Origin: Przewalskia tangutica
Taxonomy: Eukaryota > Streptophyta > Magnoliopsida > Solanales > Solanaceae
Reading direction: 5' to 3'
Length of the DNA: 64,000 nucleotides
Assembly: GCA_029844215.1 (NCBI GenBank)
Contig: CM056726.1
Location: forward strand, 78,979,548-79,043,547
Shown: positions 1-9,672 of the stretch, piece by piece
Position numbering within the stretch: position 1 is the stretch's first letter
How the letters are laid out: the number at the start of each line of letters is the position of its first letter
The notes under the pieces: model-generated
Told to the model about the DNA's origin: nothing
The model's database searches: none
The model's input: only the letters and a program-made list of their open reading frames with translations
Position numbers and translations under genes: made by a program

Positions 1-101
1 TCCATGGTCACTCTTTCTAGGAACTCCTCAGCATACCTCAAGTTTTCACAAAATTTAGCAATAACCCAACTTCCAGACATAAATGCAAAAGTATGAACCT
101 T
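1..101 (-). other. Possible coding exon running off the left edge
   Basis: On the minus strand a frame is open from about 101 to the window edge. It contains a Met at 80-78 followed by residues that read SGSWVIAKFCENLRYAEEF. An in-frame TGA lies just upstream at 104-102. The amino-acid composition looks protein-like, but the stretch is only about 33 codons, no family is recognised and no convincing acceptor is seen. It could be a terminal piece of a gene lying left of the window, or chance. Confidence 0.15.
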
Positions 102-2060
102 TCATCAGATGTTCTGGAAAAAGATATAAGACTTATTAGCGACATTTTACAGTTTACATTAGAGGTGTAAATGACTCGAAATCTCAAGCATGCCCTGAGC
201 CGATCATGATCTCTGAGTTGCCCAAATCAGTAGGTCCCGGCTTATCCATGCTTTTTTTCCTTTAACATGTTATTATTTGCCGCTTGCACATATGACCTAA
301 GCAATCCTAACGCTGCTTTTCACTCATTCTCTGCCTTCCCTATTTAGCAGTAGCCATCAACACAAATCAGTGCTCACTTTTCTCTCATCTTATCTCTCCC
401 TTCCAGGTTCCTACATAATTCCATCAGTAAGTTATATTTCATTTCGCCATAATGAATTTCCTCTCTATCTCCATTTTCATTTCTCTGATCTTCCCTTCTT
501 TCTCTCTCATTCCAGACCATCTTGTGACCTCCTTCAACAACAGTTAGTTTTTCAAAAAAAAAAAAAAATTGTAACTGTTAAAGAACAGTTATTTTTGACA
601 AATGCAAAAGAACTATAACTTTGGAGTTGGTAGACATATGGTGAGAGCAAATCAAGAAGACTCATCTTCTTGCCTCTAGTATGTTTTTGTATAATTGTGT
701 AGAGACTTAGCGTAAGAAAGGTAGGGTCTCATTGTCAATTTGACAAATAGGAATTACTTTCGGATTTAACATGTTTCCAGTTACTCATATTACTTTCCAT
801 TATGGAATTGCCAAATCAATTTATATATGCGTCAGCTTGCACGCACCTCGACTACTCCACAAGATACTTGCTACTTCCCACCAACACAGGTAGCAATAAC
901 TCTACCCGTCAAGGATTAGGTAAATAGTAAAAGAACACATAGCATAATTTACTTGTTGTTGGGATTTGAACCCTGGTCTCGTGTTTTTCCCCTACTTAAC
1001 TGATTTTATTTGTCAAATAAAGTAGCCTTCTTGCTTTCTCTCCCGCACAGATCTAGCCATGCCAAGCTTGAGTCCTCCATTCATTCCCTAAATTCAAGCT
1101 TAAGCTCTAATAGCTATGGGCTTCGCTCGATTTGGCTCATTTGACCCCTTTCATCCAATTAACCATTTACAACTATTACTGCTAACAAGAATCAATAGAA
1201 AGATAAATTTACCACCCAACATGATTTATAAGCCAATAGAATCCAATAAATGTGACTCCCTCCTGTTCAAAATAGTTGTCCTCTTAGTCTTTAGCACACC
1301 CCTTAAGAAAATACTAACTTCTAGAAAAACAATAGGTATTTTGACTAAACTAACCTAAATTAAATACGGCGTAATTAATATAGTTTCTTGATTACATGAA
1401 AACTCACTTATCTAAATAGGGGTAAATTTGGAAGAAAATAATAAATTCATTCTTGATTATGTTGTAAGTGGGCACTTATTTTGAACCAAAATAAAAGGGC
1501 TAAGTGGACACTTACTATGAACCTGAGGGAGTAATTAATACACGTTAGATTCTGGAAGGCCCAAACACATAATTCATACTCTTTACAGTACATATAAAAA
1601 GTTTCAACTAGAAAAATTTCCACCTTCAAGAATGAAAGTGCACTGAATCATGATAGCCCACACCTAGAAGGAAAATTCTTAAAGCTAGTGATCCTTTGAA
1701 TTTTAGCGACTTCTGTCAATAATCTTGTAATAACAATGAATCCCTCTAAAAGGAAAGAGGAAACATGTAGGTCCTTTTGTTATTTCTCCTATCCTAAACC
1801 CTATTAGGCAGGAGAAAAAAATATTAAATCTGGATGACAGTTTACTGGTCCAAAGTTTACGCAGATAAATATCTTAATTAGTTATTACAGCACAAGGAAA
1901 ATGATCTTGTCATGACAGGGATAATAGACTGTACAAGGATCTACATCAATATACAAATAGGACATGCCTATGGTAGTTGTCCAAGTAATATAATTATTTT
2001 GTGATGCACTTGAGATTCACAGTTAATAATGGATTGAGCATTTGTTTGGAGGTACATGCA
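102..2060. other. AT-rich non-coding stretch, nothing recognised
   Basis: This stretch has simple T- and A-rich runs and short open frames at about 370-618 and 1116-1358 without recognisable motifs. No second XRN exon was found here on the minus strand, although that is where it would be expected if the first intron is short. Confidence 0.5.
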
Positions 2061-2192
2061 TCAAGCGAATCTTTCTAAAGCAAGAAGCAACTGATTGAAT
2101 TGTGCAGAAGGCGTTGTCTCTTGCCATATAAACAGTGGTTCCTCCATTTCTAGCTGGACCAACTCAGAGGAGGTCAGTCTTCTCCGATGCAT
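2061..2192 (-). other. Possible short terminal exon, unknown
   Basis: A 43-codon minus-strand frame runs from ATG at 2192-2190 to TGA at 2063-2061. It reads with a protein-like composition (for example ELVQLEMEEPLFIW). It lies downstream of the XRN first exon on the same strand. It does not resemble any XRN segment I know. It may be a last exon, a captured fragment or chance. Confidence 0.13.
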
Positions 2193-2446
2193 GCTTCATA
2201 GGCACTCATCATCCTCCATTAGCAGCTATGACTAAGTTAAACAAACTACCTATTCAACTGCATATCATGATGCATGCATGTTCCTAGAAACTATGTCCAG
2301 CGTACAGCCACAAAAGAATAACAAGAAAAGCTATTTAAGTGCTAACAACACTATTTACCAAGCACCTGTAGAAAACAAATTCTCACGTGAATCAGGTATA
2401 CCAAATAAAATTATATGAAAACTTTCAAAAAGAAACACTCGTTCAC

Positions 2447-2641
2447 CTTTCCCTCGGGATGAAAACAAGGATGAATGATACCATTCATGTCCAAGTACAA
2501 GTTATCAAATTCGACGCCATTAGGGTTTGGCTTTGAAACATCCACCCCATCAGTGTCCTCTTTAGGCTCTTCCACGACCACGTCCACAATCGAGAGCGGG
2601 TATCGATCGGACAACCACCTATAAAATGCTGGAACTCCCAT
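2447..2641 (-). CDS. XRN4: First coding exon of a plant 5'-3' exoribonuclease (XRN family)
   Basis: The frame starts with MGVPAFYRWLSDRYP and continues to FDNLYLDMNGIIHPCFHPE, the hallmark N-terminus of XRN2/3/4-type 5'-3' exoribonucleases. The aspartate in LDMNG belongs to the metal-binding active site of the family. The start ATG is at 2641-2639. After residue 65 (Lys) the sequence reads AAG|GTGAAC, a good splice donor at 2446-2445, so the exon ends in phase 0. The open frame beyond 2446 is intron read-through. XRN proteins degrade 5'-monophosphate RNA: XRN4 acts in cytoplasmic mRNA decay, XRN2/3 in the nucleus. One exon cannot separate XRN4 from XRN3, so the symbol is tentative. No later exon is seen in the remaining 2.4 kb to the left edge, so this is either a gene with a long first intron or an isolated exon. 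Confidence 0.8.
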
Positions 2642-4171
2642 TTTTTCCGATTAGCCCAACTCCAGTAAATTAAAAACTTGCACCTGATTACCAATATTGA
2701 CCAGCAGCACCAAAATTTGTTAACTTTGAATTCATCAAACCCTACCTTTCCATCTGGGATTGAACACATACAAGCATATATACATACTATACTCTTGTTT
2801 TGGAAAGAATGAATTAACACATACATGTTTTCCAAAGAGATAAACTAAAAATGAATAAGCTATCGGCTTTAAAATGAAAAGAAACCCAAATGAATTTAAG
2901 CAACAAACCTGAAGGGGTTTTAGACGAGAGAAATTACAATTCGAGAGGCAGGTTCAACTTTCAAGGAAAAATGACATCAATTTCTAAAAACTCAACAAAT
3001 TGCCATAAGGATTTTCATCTCTTGGAGCCCCTTTTTCTCTTTTGCTAATTAATTAACTGCTGTTGGGCTTTAAATTAAAATCTTAAATATCTGATCTTGT
3101 TTGTTTGAATAAAATCAAATAAGTTCAAATTAGAGGAGAATCATTTTTGGATGACAGACATACTAGGGTACTTGGCCACGGCTCGCGCGGTCATAAATAG
3201 TTTAATATACTTAAATTTTATTAAATATTTTTTTCATATTTATTTTAATTTGAATAAGAAAATTTAATAGAAAAAGTATGCAAGAGAAAATAAGCACAAA
3301 TTCATTGCAACAATCAAAAGTGTCATTTTTAAATAAATTACAATGATGCCTTCTCGGCTATCTGAAAAGCATGTTTGCTTTTTTCACCATTGAGATTTTT
3401 TATATAAATTTAATCTTGAGATAATCGTCTGATTTATGAGAAAATTATTGAACATCCTTTTACTCATTGTCTCTTAATTAGATAATAACATATCAATATC
3501 TTTTATTATATTTATTCCTCTTATTTAGTTTCACTTAGCAAGGGGCCATTACTATATATAATTATGAATCTCAATAAATAAGGTTGAATCTAATTAAATC
3601 TATATTCAAGAAAATAAGAAGAAGAAAAAAGTATTATGTAGTCTTTTTTCATCGGTCGTAGATTTACAGTTGTCTTGTGAATTGTCTTCTTTCTTCTCAT
3701 GATTTTCGTTTCGGCTATCCCAAAATGGTCATTTTTATGTTCACATGTGTAGCTAACCTAAATTATTCTCTATCCTGCATAAAAAGCATTTTTACTCACC
3801 AAGAATGAAACAAAAATCACAGAAAAAAGTAAAAAAGATAGGAGAAAAGGGTATTAAATCAGAAAATAAAGTTCTAAGATGATAAATATGAATAATGAAG
3901 GAGATCTCTTACACACGAGTGACATTATACCACTAATTCTTTTCATTTGGTGGGGTCATTATACCAATTCACCTAATTCTAGTCTAGTTGTTCTATGTTA
4001 TTCTTTTCAGTTTTTTGCATAATTCATCCTCGTGTTTTATCCATTCAGATATTAATTTGACCAAACATTTCAAAGACCTCAAAATATGGTCATAAAAAAT
4101 TCCTATGTGTGTAGGCCTTCTAAGATCTATTACGAGTTAACCAATTAACTAACCATCCTCCATTATTTTAA
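2642..4171. other. Upstream region of the XRN exon and AT-rich intergenic DNA
   Basis: The first part should contain the XRN 5' UTR and promoter on the minus strand, but no single TATA box can be assigned with confidence. Beyond about 3060 the sequence is very AT-rich with no coding frame recognised. Confidence 0.4.
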
Positions 4172-5227
4172 AAAGAAACATACTACTTGAGAAGAAAACA
4201 TACTTGTTGAAACAATCCAAGATATGTATTGACTATTTGAGAGTGTGCACAAACATTAAAATGTGATCACTTAGACATCTTAGGAAAGAGACGATTGTAA
4301 ATTTAATAGTAATTATTTTTCATTAATTCTGAAAGGACATAATTCTTGAATTTGTATCATAAATTGAAATGAAGAAAATAAAAATGAAAATGAGAAAGAA
4401 TTATAAAGTTTAAGAGAAACAAGCCTCCACCTTGGGAAGACATAATCCTGGAGAGGAACTCTCCTCGACAATGGCATGTCATGCTCACAGTTATCGTAAT
4501 CTTTTACACTACAATATCTCTTATATAGTTTGGATAGTGTGATCATTTCTTTTTGCAACAAATTTATATTTATAAGACTATAATATGAAATACCAAATGA
4601 TGCCATGAACATGACTATTAATTTTTTAGAAGTTATGATAATAAAAAGTTGTGTAAATAATAAAAATAAAGACCATTAAGTTTATACATTAAAAAAGAAC
4701 ACAATACATGAGAAGCAAACATACTTGTTGAAACAATTCAAGATAGGTAGTGACTAATTGAGAGCGTGCACAAATATTAAAATGTGATCATTTAACCATC
4801 TTAGGAAAGAGACGATTGTAACTTTAATAGTAATTATTTTTGGACTTATTTTTCATTTGTTCTGAAATGACATAATTCTTGAATTTGTATCATAAATTGA
4901 AATGAAGAAAATGAAAATGAGAAAGAATTATAAAATTTAAGAGAAACAAACCTCCATCTTGGAAAGACGTAATCCTAGAGATAAACTCTCTTCAACAATT
5001 TCATGGCATACTCACAGTTGTCGTAATCTCTATGTTTACTCTACAATACCACTTATAGTTTGAATAATGTGATTATTTCTTTTTGCAACAAATTTCTATT
5101 TATAGGACTGTATCATGGAATACCAAATGATGTCATGGACATGGCTATTAATAATTTAGGAGTTATCGATAATAAAAAGTTGTGGACATAATGAAAATAA
5201 AGACCATTAAATTTTTACATTAAAGAA
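4172..5227. repeat. Tandem direct duplication of an ~0.52-kb AT-rich segment
   Basis: Copy 1 (about 4172-4690) and copy 2 (about 4691-5227) share long matching runs in the same order: the cluster around CATACTTGTTGAAACAAT, the run TAGGAAAGAGACGATTGTAA, the run ATTCTTGAATTTGTATCATA and a closing AATAAAGACCATTAA. Copies differ by scattered substitutions and small indels, so the duplication is not recent. The only frame of note (4313-4612, minus) is disrupted in copy 2. No terminal inverted repeats are seen. Confidence 0.8.
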
Positions 5228-5439
5228 GAATAGTGAAGGTGTAGTAAATTAAGAGAGTTTAATGAGTGGTTTATTTTGAGTTTTTCTACATATCGCATAA
5301 ACGGAAAATTAGAAAAGGGCAAAAAAATGAGAAAAAAGATAAATAGCAATGGAGGTCATAGAGATGTGGTACATCACATTTTCTATGGCTAACTTTATTA
5401 TATAAATAGATTATGTTAAATATAGACTAGAGCAGTGTA

Positions 5440-5751
5440 TGATCAACAATTGGATAGAAGAAAAGAAGAATCTGGAAACAGAAACAAAGAAGAAGAGTGG
5501 AGAAGAGAGAAATGGAAGAGAGGTGTTTATGTGGGAGTTTTCCTTTATTTTCTCTTAATGAACAATACAATGTGTGGTCTCTATTTATAAGCTAGAAATT
5601 AAACTAACCCATCTAATAAAGACTAAGTTAAGCTAACAGTAGCCTTTAATCACATTCTAACAACTAACAAAGTGTTAACCACATTCTAACAACTAAAAAA
5701 CTTGTAACAACTTGCTAACAACTTTAACCAACTCATTTTATTACTTCAACA
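5440..5751 (-). mobile_element. Small copia-type LTR (3' LTR on minus strand)
   Basis: Read on the minus strand the segment begins TGTTGAAGTAATAAAATGAG and ends TTGTTGATCA, so it obeys the TG...CA rule over about 312 bp. It carries a TATA-like CTTATAAATAGAG and an AATAAA poly(A) signal. It is immediately preceded on the minus strand by a 16-G purine tract, as expected for a 3' LTR. Size and layout suit Ty1/copia. No partner LTR was found to the right, so the element is 5'-truncated or rearranged. Confidence 0.65.
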
Positions 5752-5767
5752 CCCCCCCCCCCCCCCC
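5752..5767 (-). other. Poly-purine tract (16 G on minus strand)
   Basis: Sixteen uninterrupted C on the plus strand abut the start of the copia-type LTR. On the minus strand this is a G-run in the position of a PPT that primes plus-strand DNA synthesis. It may have grown by slippage. Confidence 0.55.
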
Positions 5768-5857
5768 GTAAGCTAGGAGATATGAAGACATTCTTCATTC
5801 CTAGCTTGGACATGAATTACAGTGAGCAACAACATCAGTGAGCAGCAACATTAGCAC

Positions 5858-6024
5858 TAGAAACATATGTAAGCAGACATTGTTTCCTGGTTTACTGCAC
5901 TAGAGAGTGAAGGATCCAACTCATTATACTCAACCGTAGCAAGTGGTCCACCTTTACATCGACGGACAAACACACCAACCTTCTCTTGTGGCTATTCCTT
6001 ACGTACAACTTTTGCAGCAGCAGA
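5858..6024 (-). pseudogene. UDP-N-acetylglucosamine pyrophosphorylase (UAP) fragment, 3' half of a chimera
   Basis: Read from 6024 downward the frame gives SAAAKVVRKE, a stop (TAG at 5994-5992), then PQEKVGVFVRRCKGGPLATV and EYNELDPSLSSAVNQET. This matches the conserved nucleotidyl-transferase segment of plant UDP-N-acetylglucosamine pyrophosphorylases, which make UDP-GlcNAc from UTP and GlcNAc-1-P; the usual form has VRRGKGGPLTVVEY. The fragment is about 55 residues of a roughly 480-residue enzyme. Similarity fades after NQET and the frame ends at 5858. It follows the MDHAR piece without a gap and lies 90 bp before the poly-purine tract. It is non-functional. The family assignment is from remembered conservation, not a search. 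Confidence 0.72.
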
Positions 6025-6319
6025 CAACTAGAGCCTTCCCATTTTTCTTAGCTTTTAATGCTTCCACAAGCAGATAAGCATCATCGATTTCTCTCAAGTA
6101 GAAGATGTTCTTGGAATCAGCACTTTGTACACCAAAATCTGACAACTTCAAAACAGTGGATCCAGTAGCAATAACAAGTGTTTGACAAGGAGTCACAAAC
6201 TCTTTGGAAAGAATAGCTAGTTCCCCAGGCTTAACTACTTGTTTCACAAATTCTCTAGCGGCATACCCACCAGCAACACTGCCACCAACGATCACGTACT
6301 TGAATGATTTTTCAGCCAT
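6025..6319 (-). pseudogene. Monodehydroascorbate reductase (MDHAR) fragment with internal deletion
   Basis: The frame starts MAEKSFKYVIVGGSVAGGYA, the N-terminus of cytosolic/peroxisomal plant MDHAR, the FAD enzyme that reduces monodehydroascorbate with NAD(P)H in the ascorbate cycle. After SKEFVTP (residue about 44) it jumps to QTLVIATGSTVLKLSDFGVQ, so about 70 residues of the normal protein are missing in frame. It ends at KNGKALVV, just before the NAD-binding glycine loop, where the UAP piece begins. The FAD loop also has Ser in place of one Gly. The codons run without introns over what should be more than one exon, which suggests a cDNA origin. The ATG is at 6319-6317. Confidence 0.8.
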
Positions 6320-6680
6320 TAATAATCAATAATGACTCCTAACTGTCACAGTACTTGCAGTTTTGGGCTCCAAACTGTCACAGCACTTGCAATGTTCAAA
6401 GTATATGCACCACCTGCTTTGACTTTGCCATAATTTTTGCAGCAGCAAAATCAACAACAACAACTGATGTAGTAACATCAGCCATAACATACAACATCAA
6501 CAAAACCAACACAAATATCAGTAATCACCCCAATAGATGCTACTGCTCCTACATTTCACCAACAGCAACACATGAGCGATAGTAACAAAAAAAAACTGGA
6601 GCAGCACATTTCAAAGGCACTGAAACTGCTCCTGCATTTTCAGTGATTGTTACACCGGCGGCAATAACGAAGAACCCTCG
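6320..6680. other. Region upstream of the MDHAR-UAP chimera, unassigned
   Basis: The sequence is rich in CAA/CAG-like triplets. A frame is open at 6355-6582 (plus) but matches nothing recognised. By position it could be the missing 5' part of the copia element or 5' UTR-derived sequence of the MDHAR transcript. Confidence 0.3.
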
Positions 6681-6855
6681 TTCTCTAGTCACACTTGAAC
6701 TAGAGAATCCCTTGATTATCATCAACGAATAACCCTTCATTCTCTAGTCACACTCGGACTAGAGAATCCCTCGATTCTCCCTATGTAAGCTCTTAGAATA
6801 AGCTCAGATATGCAGTGGAGTCTCCCTCAATTTTTAGTCCAATTTCGACTAAAAA
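6681..6855. repeat. Three successive short hairpins with related stems
   Basis: Hairpin 1 (6681-6707) pairs TTCTCTAGT with ACTAGAGAA. Hairpin 2 (6740-6766) pairs TTCTCTAGTC with GACTAGAGAA around a 7-nt loop. Hairpin 3 (6831-6855) pairs TTTTTAGTC with GACTAAAAA. Stems stay perfect although their sequence differs (CTC becomes TTT with matching changes opposite). Each is followed by a variant of GAATCCCTCGATTCT. Confidence 0.7.
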
Positions 6856-6958
6856 TTCCCCGATTCTCCTATCCTGAGCTAAATAAATGAAAACAGACAA
6901 TCGAATAATTAATTGACCTGTAAAGAAAACTCGATAAATTGAGCTTTAACTCAATCCT

Positions 6959-9329
6959 TGTCACGACCCGAACTGACGGGCCGCAACTGGTGCCCTACCT
7001 GGGCGCCCTTATACCCACACATCACATATAACCAGCGGAAGCTTAAGAACAACTCATAAATTCATAACGAATGGATCTTATCCCCTGAACTGCCATACAA
7101 CATCATAGGCAAGCCGACAAGGCTGTCACTATATACAGTATATGTTCAAAACGAACTACAACATATACACGTCCAAATACACATTTACCACCCGCACCTG
7201 TCTACAGACCTCTAAGAGTTTGATAAGGAAATGTGACGGGACAAGGCTCCTCCATACCCCTGAATATACATAAGTCTATAATGGCAGATCTGTACCAAAA
7301 TGACAAGCTCCGGAACAATGGAGCTATCCCAAAAGCTGAGCGAAGATCCTAAGCTCGCGGATCACCAAACTGAGTACCTATACTGCGGCATTTAACGCAG
7401 CTTCGGGCGGGTCGATAATAAGGTACCAAGTATGTAAACATAAAGTACAGTAAATAATATCATAATTGGCCAAAGAATGACAGGGACAAGTATGAAAATC
7501 AAATACCAGATCCAACTGTGTCATATAAAATATAGCCAACTGTACCTTTTAAAAGTGAGAGAGTCATATCAAAATCATAGATGTCTGTCCATATAATCAT
7601 ATACTGTCATAGGTATCTATACCCGCATCATGGATACATGTCTATGGAATCATATATTGTCGTGAGTATATGTACTCGCATCATGGATACATGCCCATGG
7701 AATCATATATGTCATAGGTATTTATACCCGCATCATGGATACATGTCCATGGAATCATCGTATCTATTTACATATAACGTATCTCGGCCCATCCTGGGAC
7801 TCGGTCCATATAACTGTCATGTCTATATACTATAACATATCCCGACCCTTTAGTGATGGACTCGGTGTGAATGCCATAAATTTGCGCACGAACATACCCG
7901 GTCCTTTAGTGAGGGTCTCAATGTCATAAATATCTATACACGTATCATGGATAGCATGTCCATGGAATCATAATACATATAACACTGTCGGCCCTTTAGT
8001 GAGGGACTCGGTGAACATTGTCGGCCCATTATGGGACTCGGTGGATGGAATAATACCATCGCACGAATAATTATCATGAGGAACCTTGTGCAATTTAAAT
8101 CATCATTTGTTTCTCAATAAAATCTTTAAAATGAACTTTCATTTTAGAAAAACCAAGACACTATCATGTCATGTATCCTTTAGAAACCATCATTTGGAAA
8201 ATCCAAGGCATTATACATCATATATCATTTAGGATTAGAATCCAATAGAACTGTGTACGTCCGTCGTACACTCACTTTATAAAAACCATGCCAAAAGAAA
8301 GAAGGAAGAGTTTCACATACCGTTTGTCGTCTGTACCAACTCGATAATCTAAATTTGTCTCGCTCATCTGGTTAACATTATGGAAACATCTGAATGGCGA
8401 TAACATATCCGAATTTGCCTAATTAATCTTTATATGGGCCGTGAGTAATTTATGTTTTTTTTATAAAGATCTTATCTAATCAGCTGTGAACTAGCAAATG
8501 AAAAATAAATTGGTTATATCTTAGTTTCTATGCAGATGGCATTCTAATCATTTCAATATGTTAATTGTTTGTCGATACCTTTTTCACTTAACGTTGCAAT
8601 GACTTGTTTTAACACGTCTACTAATAACATACTTAACAATTCCTTTAAATAAACAGAGTCAACTCGGCTCTCATACTTACTAAAAACTCTTATCAACATA
8701 TGTCTCATATGCCTTAATAAGGACTTAGGAACAATTTAGACATGTTTTTAGCATAGAATCAATAACATGAATATTCCTTAATTCCTAAGAGTATAATAAA
8801 CTATGGAGCAATACCACAGTTATAGTTCACACGTAGAACATACCAAAAGAAGAAAGGATAGTTCACATACCTTATCGGCTATACCAATACGATAAGTAGA
8901 ATACGTCCCAATTAGTACTTCAACCTATAATGACAATAACACGTCTATTACTTCATGATACTAGTATACACTATACCACATAATGACTCTCATTTCCTAT
9001 AAAAATTTGGGTGGCACTTCCCCTATATATACTCACATCCACCACTTTCAAACAAGGCCAACAACATCAATAACCAAGCACCACTTAAGGGCACAACCAA
9101 AACAGCAACAAATGTGAGTCATACACCTACTTCTCATGTAAATACAGCCTCTTAATCCACATTAAAACAGTCCACAAAAACAGTCTATATTCCAACAACA
9201 ACGAGGGTAGAATGTGAAGCATTTCTACATCATTTTATATCTTTATTCCTTTAGGACATACATTAGCAATTACCACATTTAAACATGCATAATTGTAACT
9301 AAATTTCCAGAATTATAACGTCACAAAAC
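6959..9329 (-). mobile_element. Minus-oriented gypsy LTR fragment (M0), outermost in the nest
   Basis: It begins TGTCACGACCCG, the reverse complement of the LTR 3' end seen in all gypsy copies here, and carries the shared LTR landmarks in order: GACCTCTAAGAG, GACGGGACAAGG, the GGTACCAAGTATGT segment, then tandem repeats and an AT-rich part. It stops at 9329 where element A starts. The last 150 bp match the minus LTR around 40380-40540, so the LTR was cut before its U3 end. The missing U3 should lie beyond the far end of element A, outside the window. Confidence 0.7.
7590..7770. repeat. Tandem repeat of ~56 bp, three copies
   Basis: Three units contain GCATCATGGATACATG and CCATGGAATCAT; a further degenerate copy lies near 7930-7975. 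After the array a shorter motif GGCCCTTTAGTGAGGGACTC recurs to about 8045. The array lies inside LTR M0 and explains the open frames at 7581-7929. Confidence 0.7.
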
Positions 9330-9549
9330 TGTTACACCCCGTAAGTCCATGGCATGTTAAAGAGAATCTACGTAAGGAAGCAGGACTTTAAAATTTTTGA
9401 ACAAAAGAATAATTCGTTATTCTTAAGGAAATTCTTCCGAACCTCGGGAAAGAGAAGTGTTTGTTAATGAGAATTGGGTTCTCAAATTTGTTATTTGAGA
9501 CTTAAGTAATTTATCGGAATTATGGAATATTATTTTCAGATTTGGTCAC

Positions 9550-9590
9550 GTGGGGCCCACTCGAGAAATCTTACGTTTTGTGGGGCCCAC
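9550..9590. promoter_or_regulatory. Paired TCP-type sites in LTR U3
   Basis: GTGGGGCCCAC occurs at 9550-9560 and again at 9580-9590, exactly 30 bp apart. Each fits GTGGGNCCCAC, the consensus for class I TCP transcription factors. The pair recurs at about the same place in other LTRs of the window (14952/14982, 15696/15727, 36708/36738; degenerate at 30097/30124 and 60527/60554). Confidence 0.5.
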
Positions 9591-9654
9591 AAGGTTTCCG
9601 ATATTTTGACCAATTATGGAAATTTTGGAAACGAAGTTTTATGGACGAATGGGA

Positions 9655-9672
9655 GGGTGACACGTGTCACCC
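9655..9672. promoter_or_regulatory. 18-bp palindrome with G-box core in LTR U3
   Basis: GGGTGACACGTGTCACCC is a perfect palindrome centred on CACGTG, the bZIP/bHLH G-box. It is identical at 60444-60461 in element C and one base off at about 15809-15826. A CCAAT box (about 9610) lies about 40 bp upstream. Confidence 0.5.

Noticed and set aside
2485..2835. 116-codon minus-strand frame overlapping the XRN exon
   Set aside because: Shadow frame; the XRN frame has clear family conservation and a splice donor.
6355..6582. 75-codon plus-strand frame upstream of the MDHAR fragment
   Set aside because: Low-complexity Thr/Asn-rich translation of CAA-type triplets with no recognised domain.
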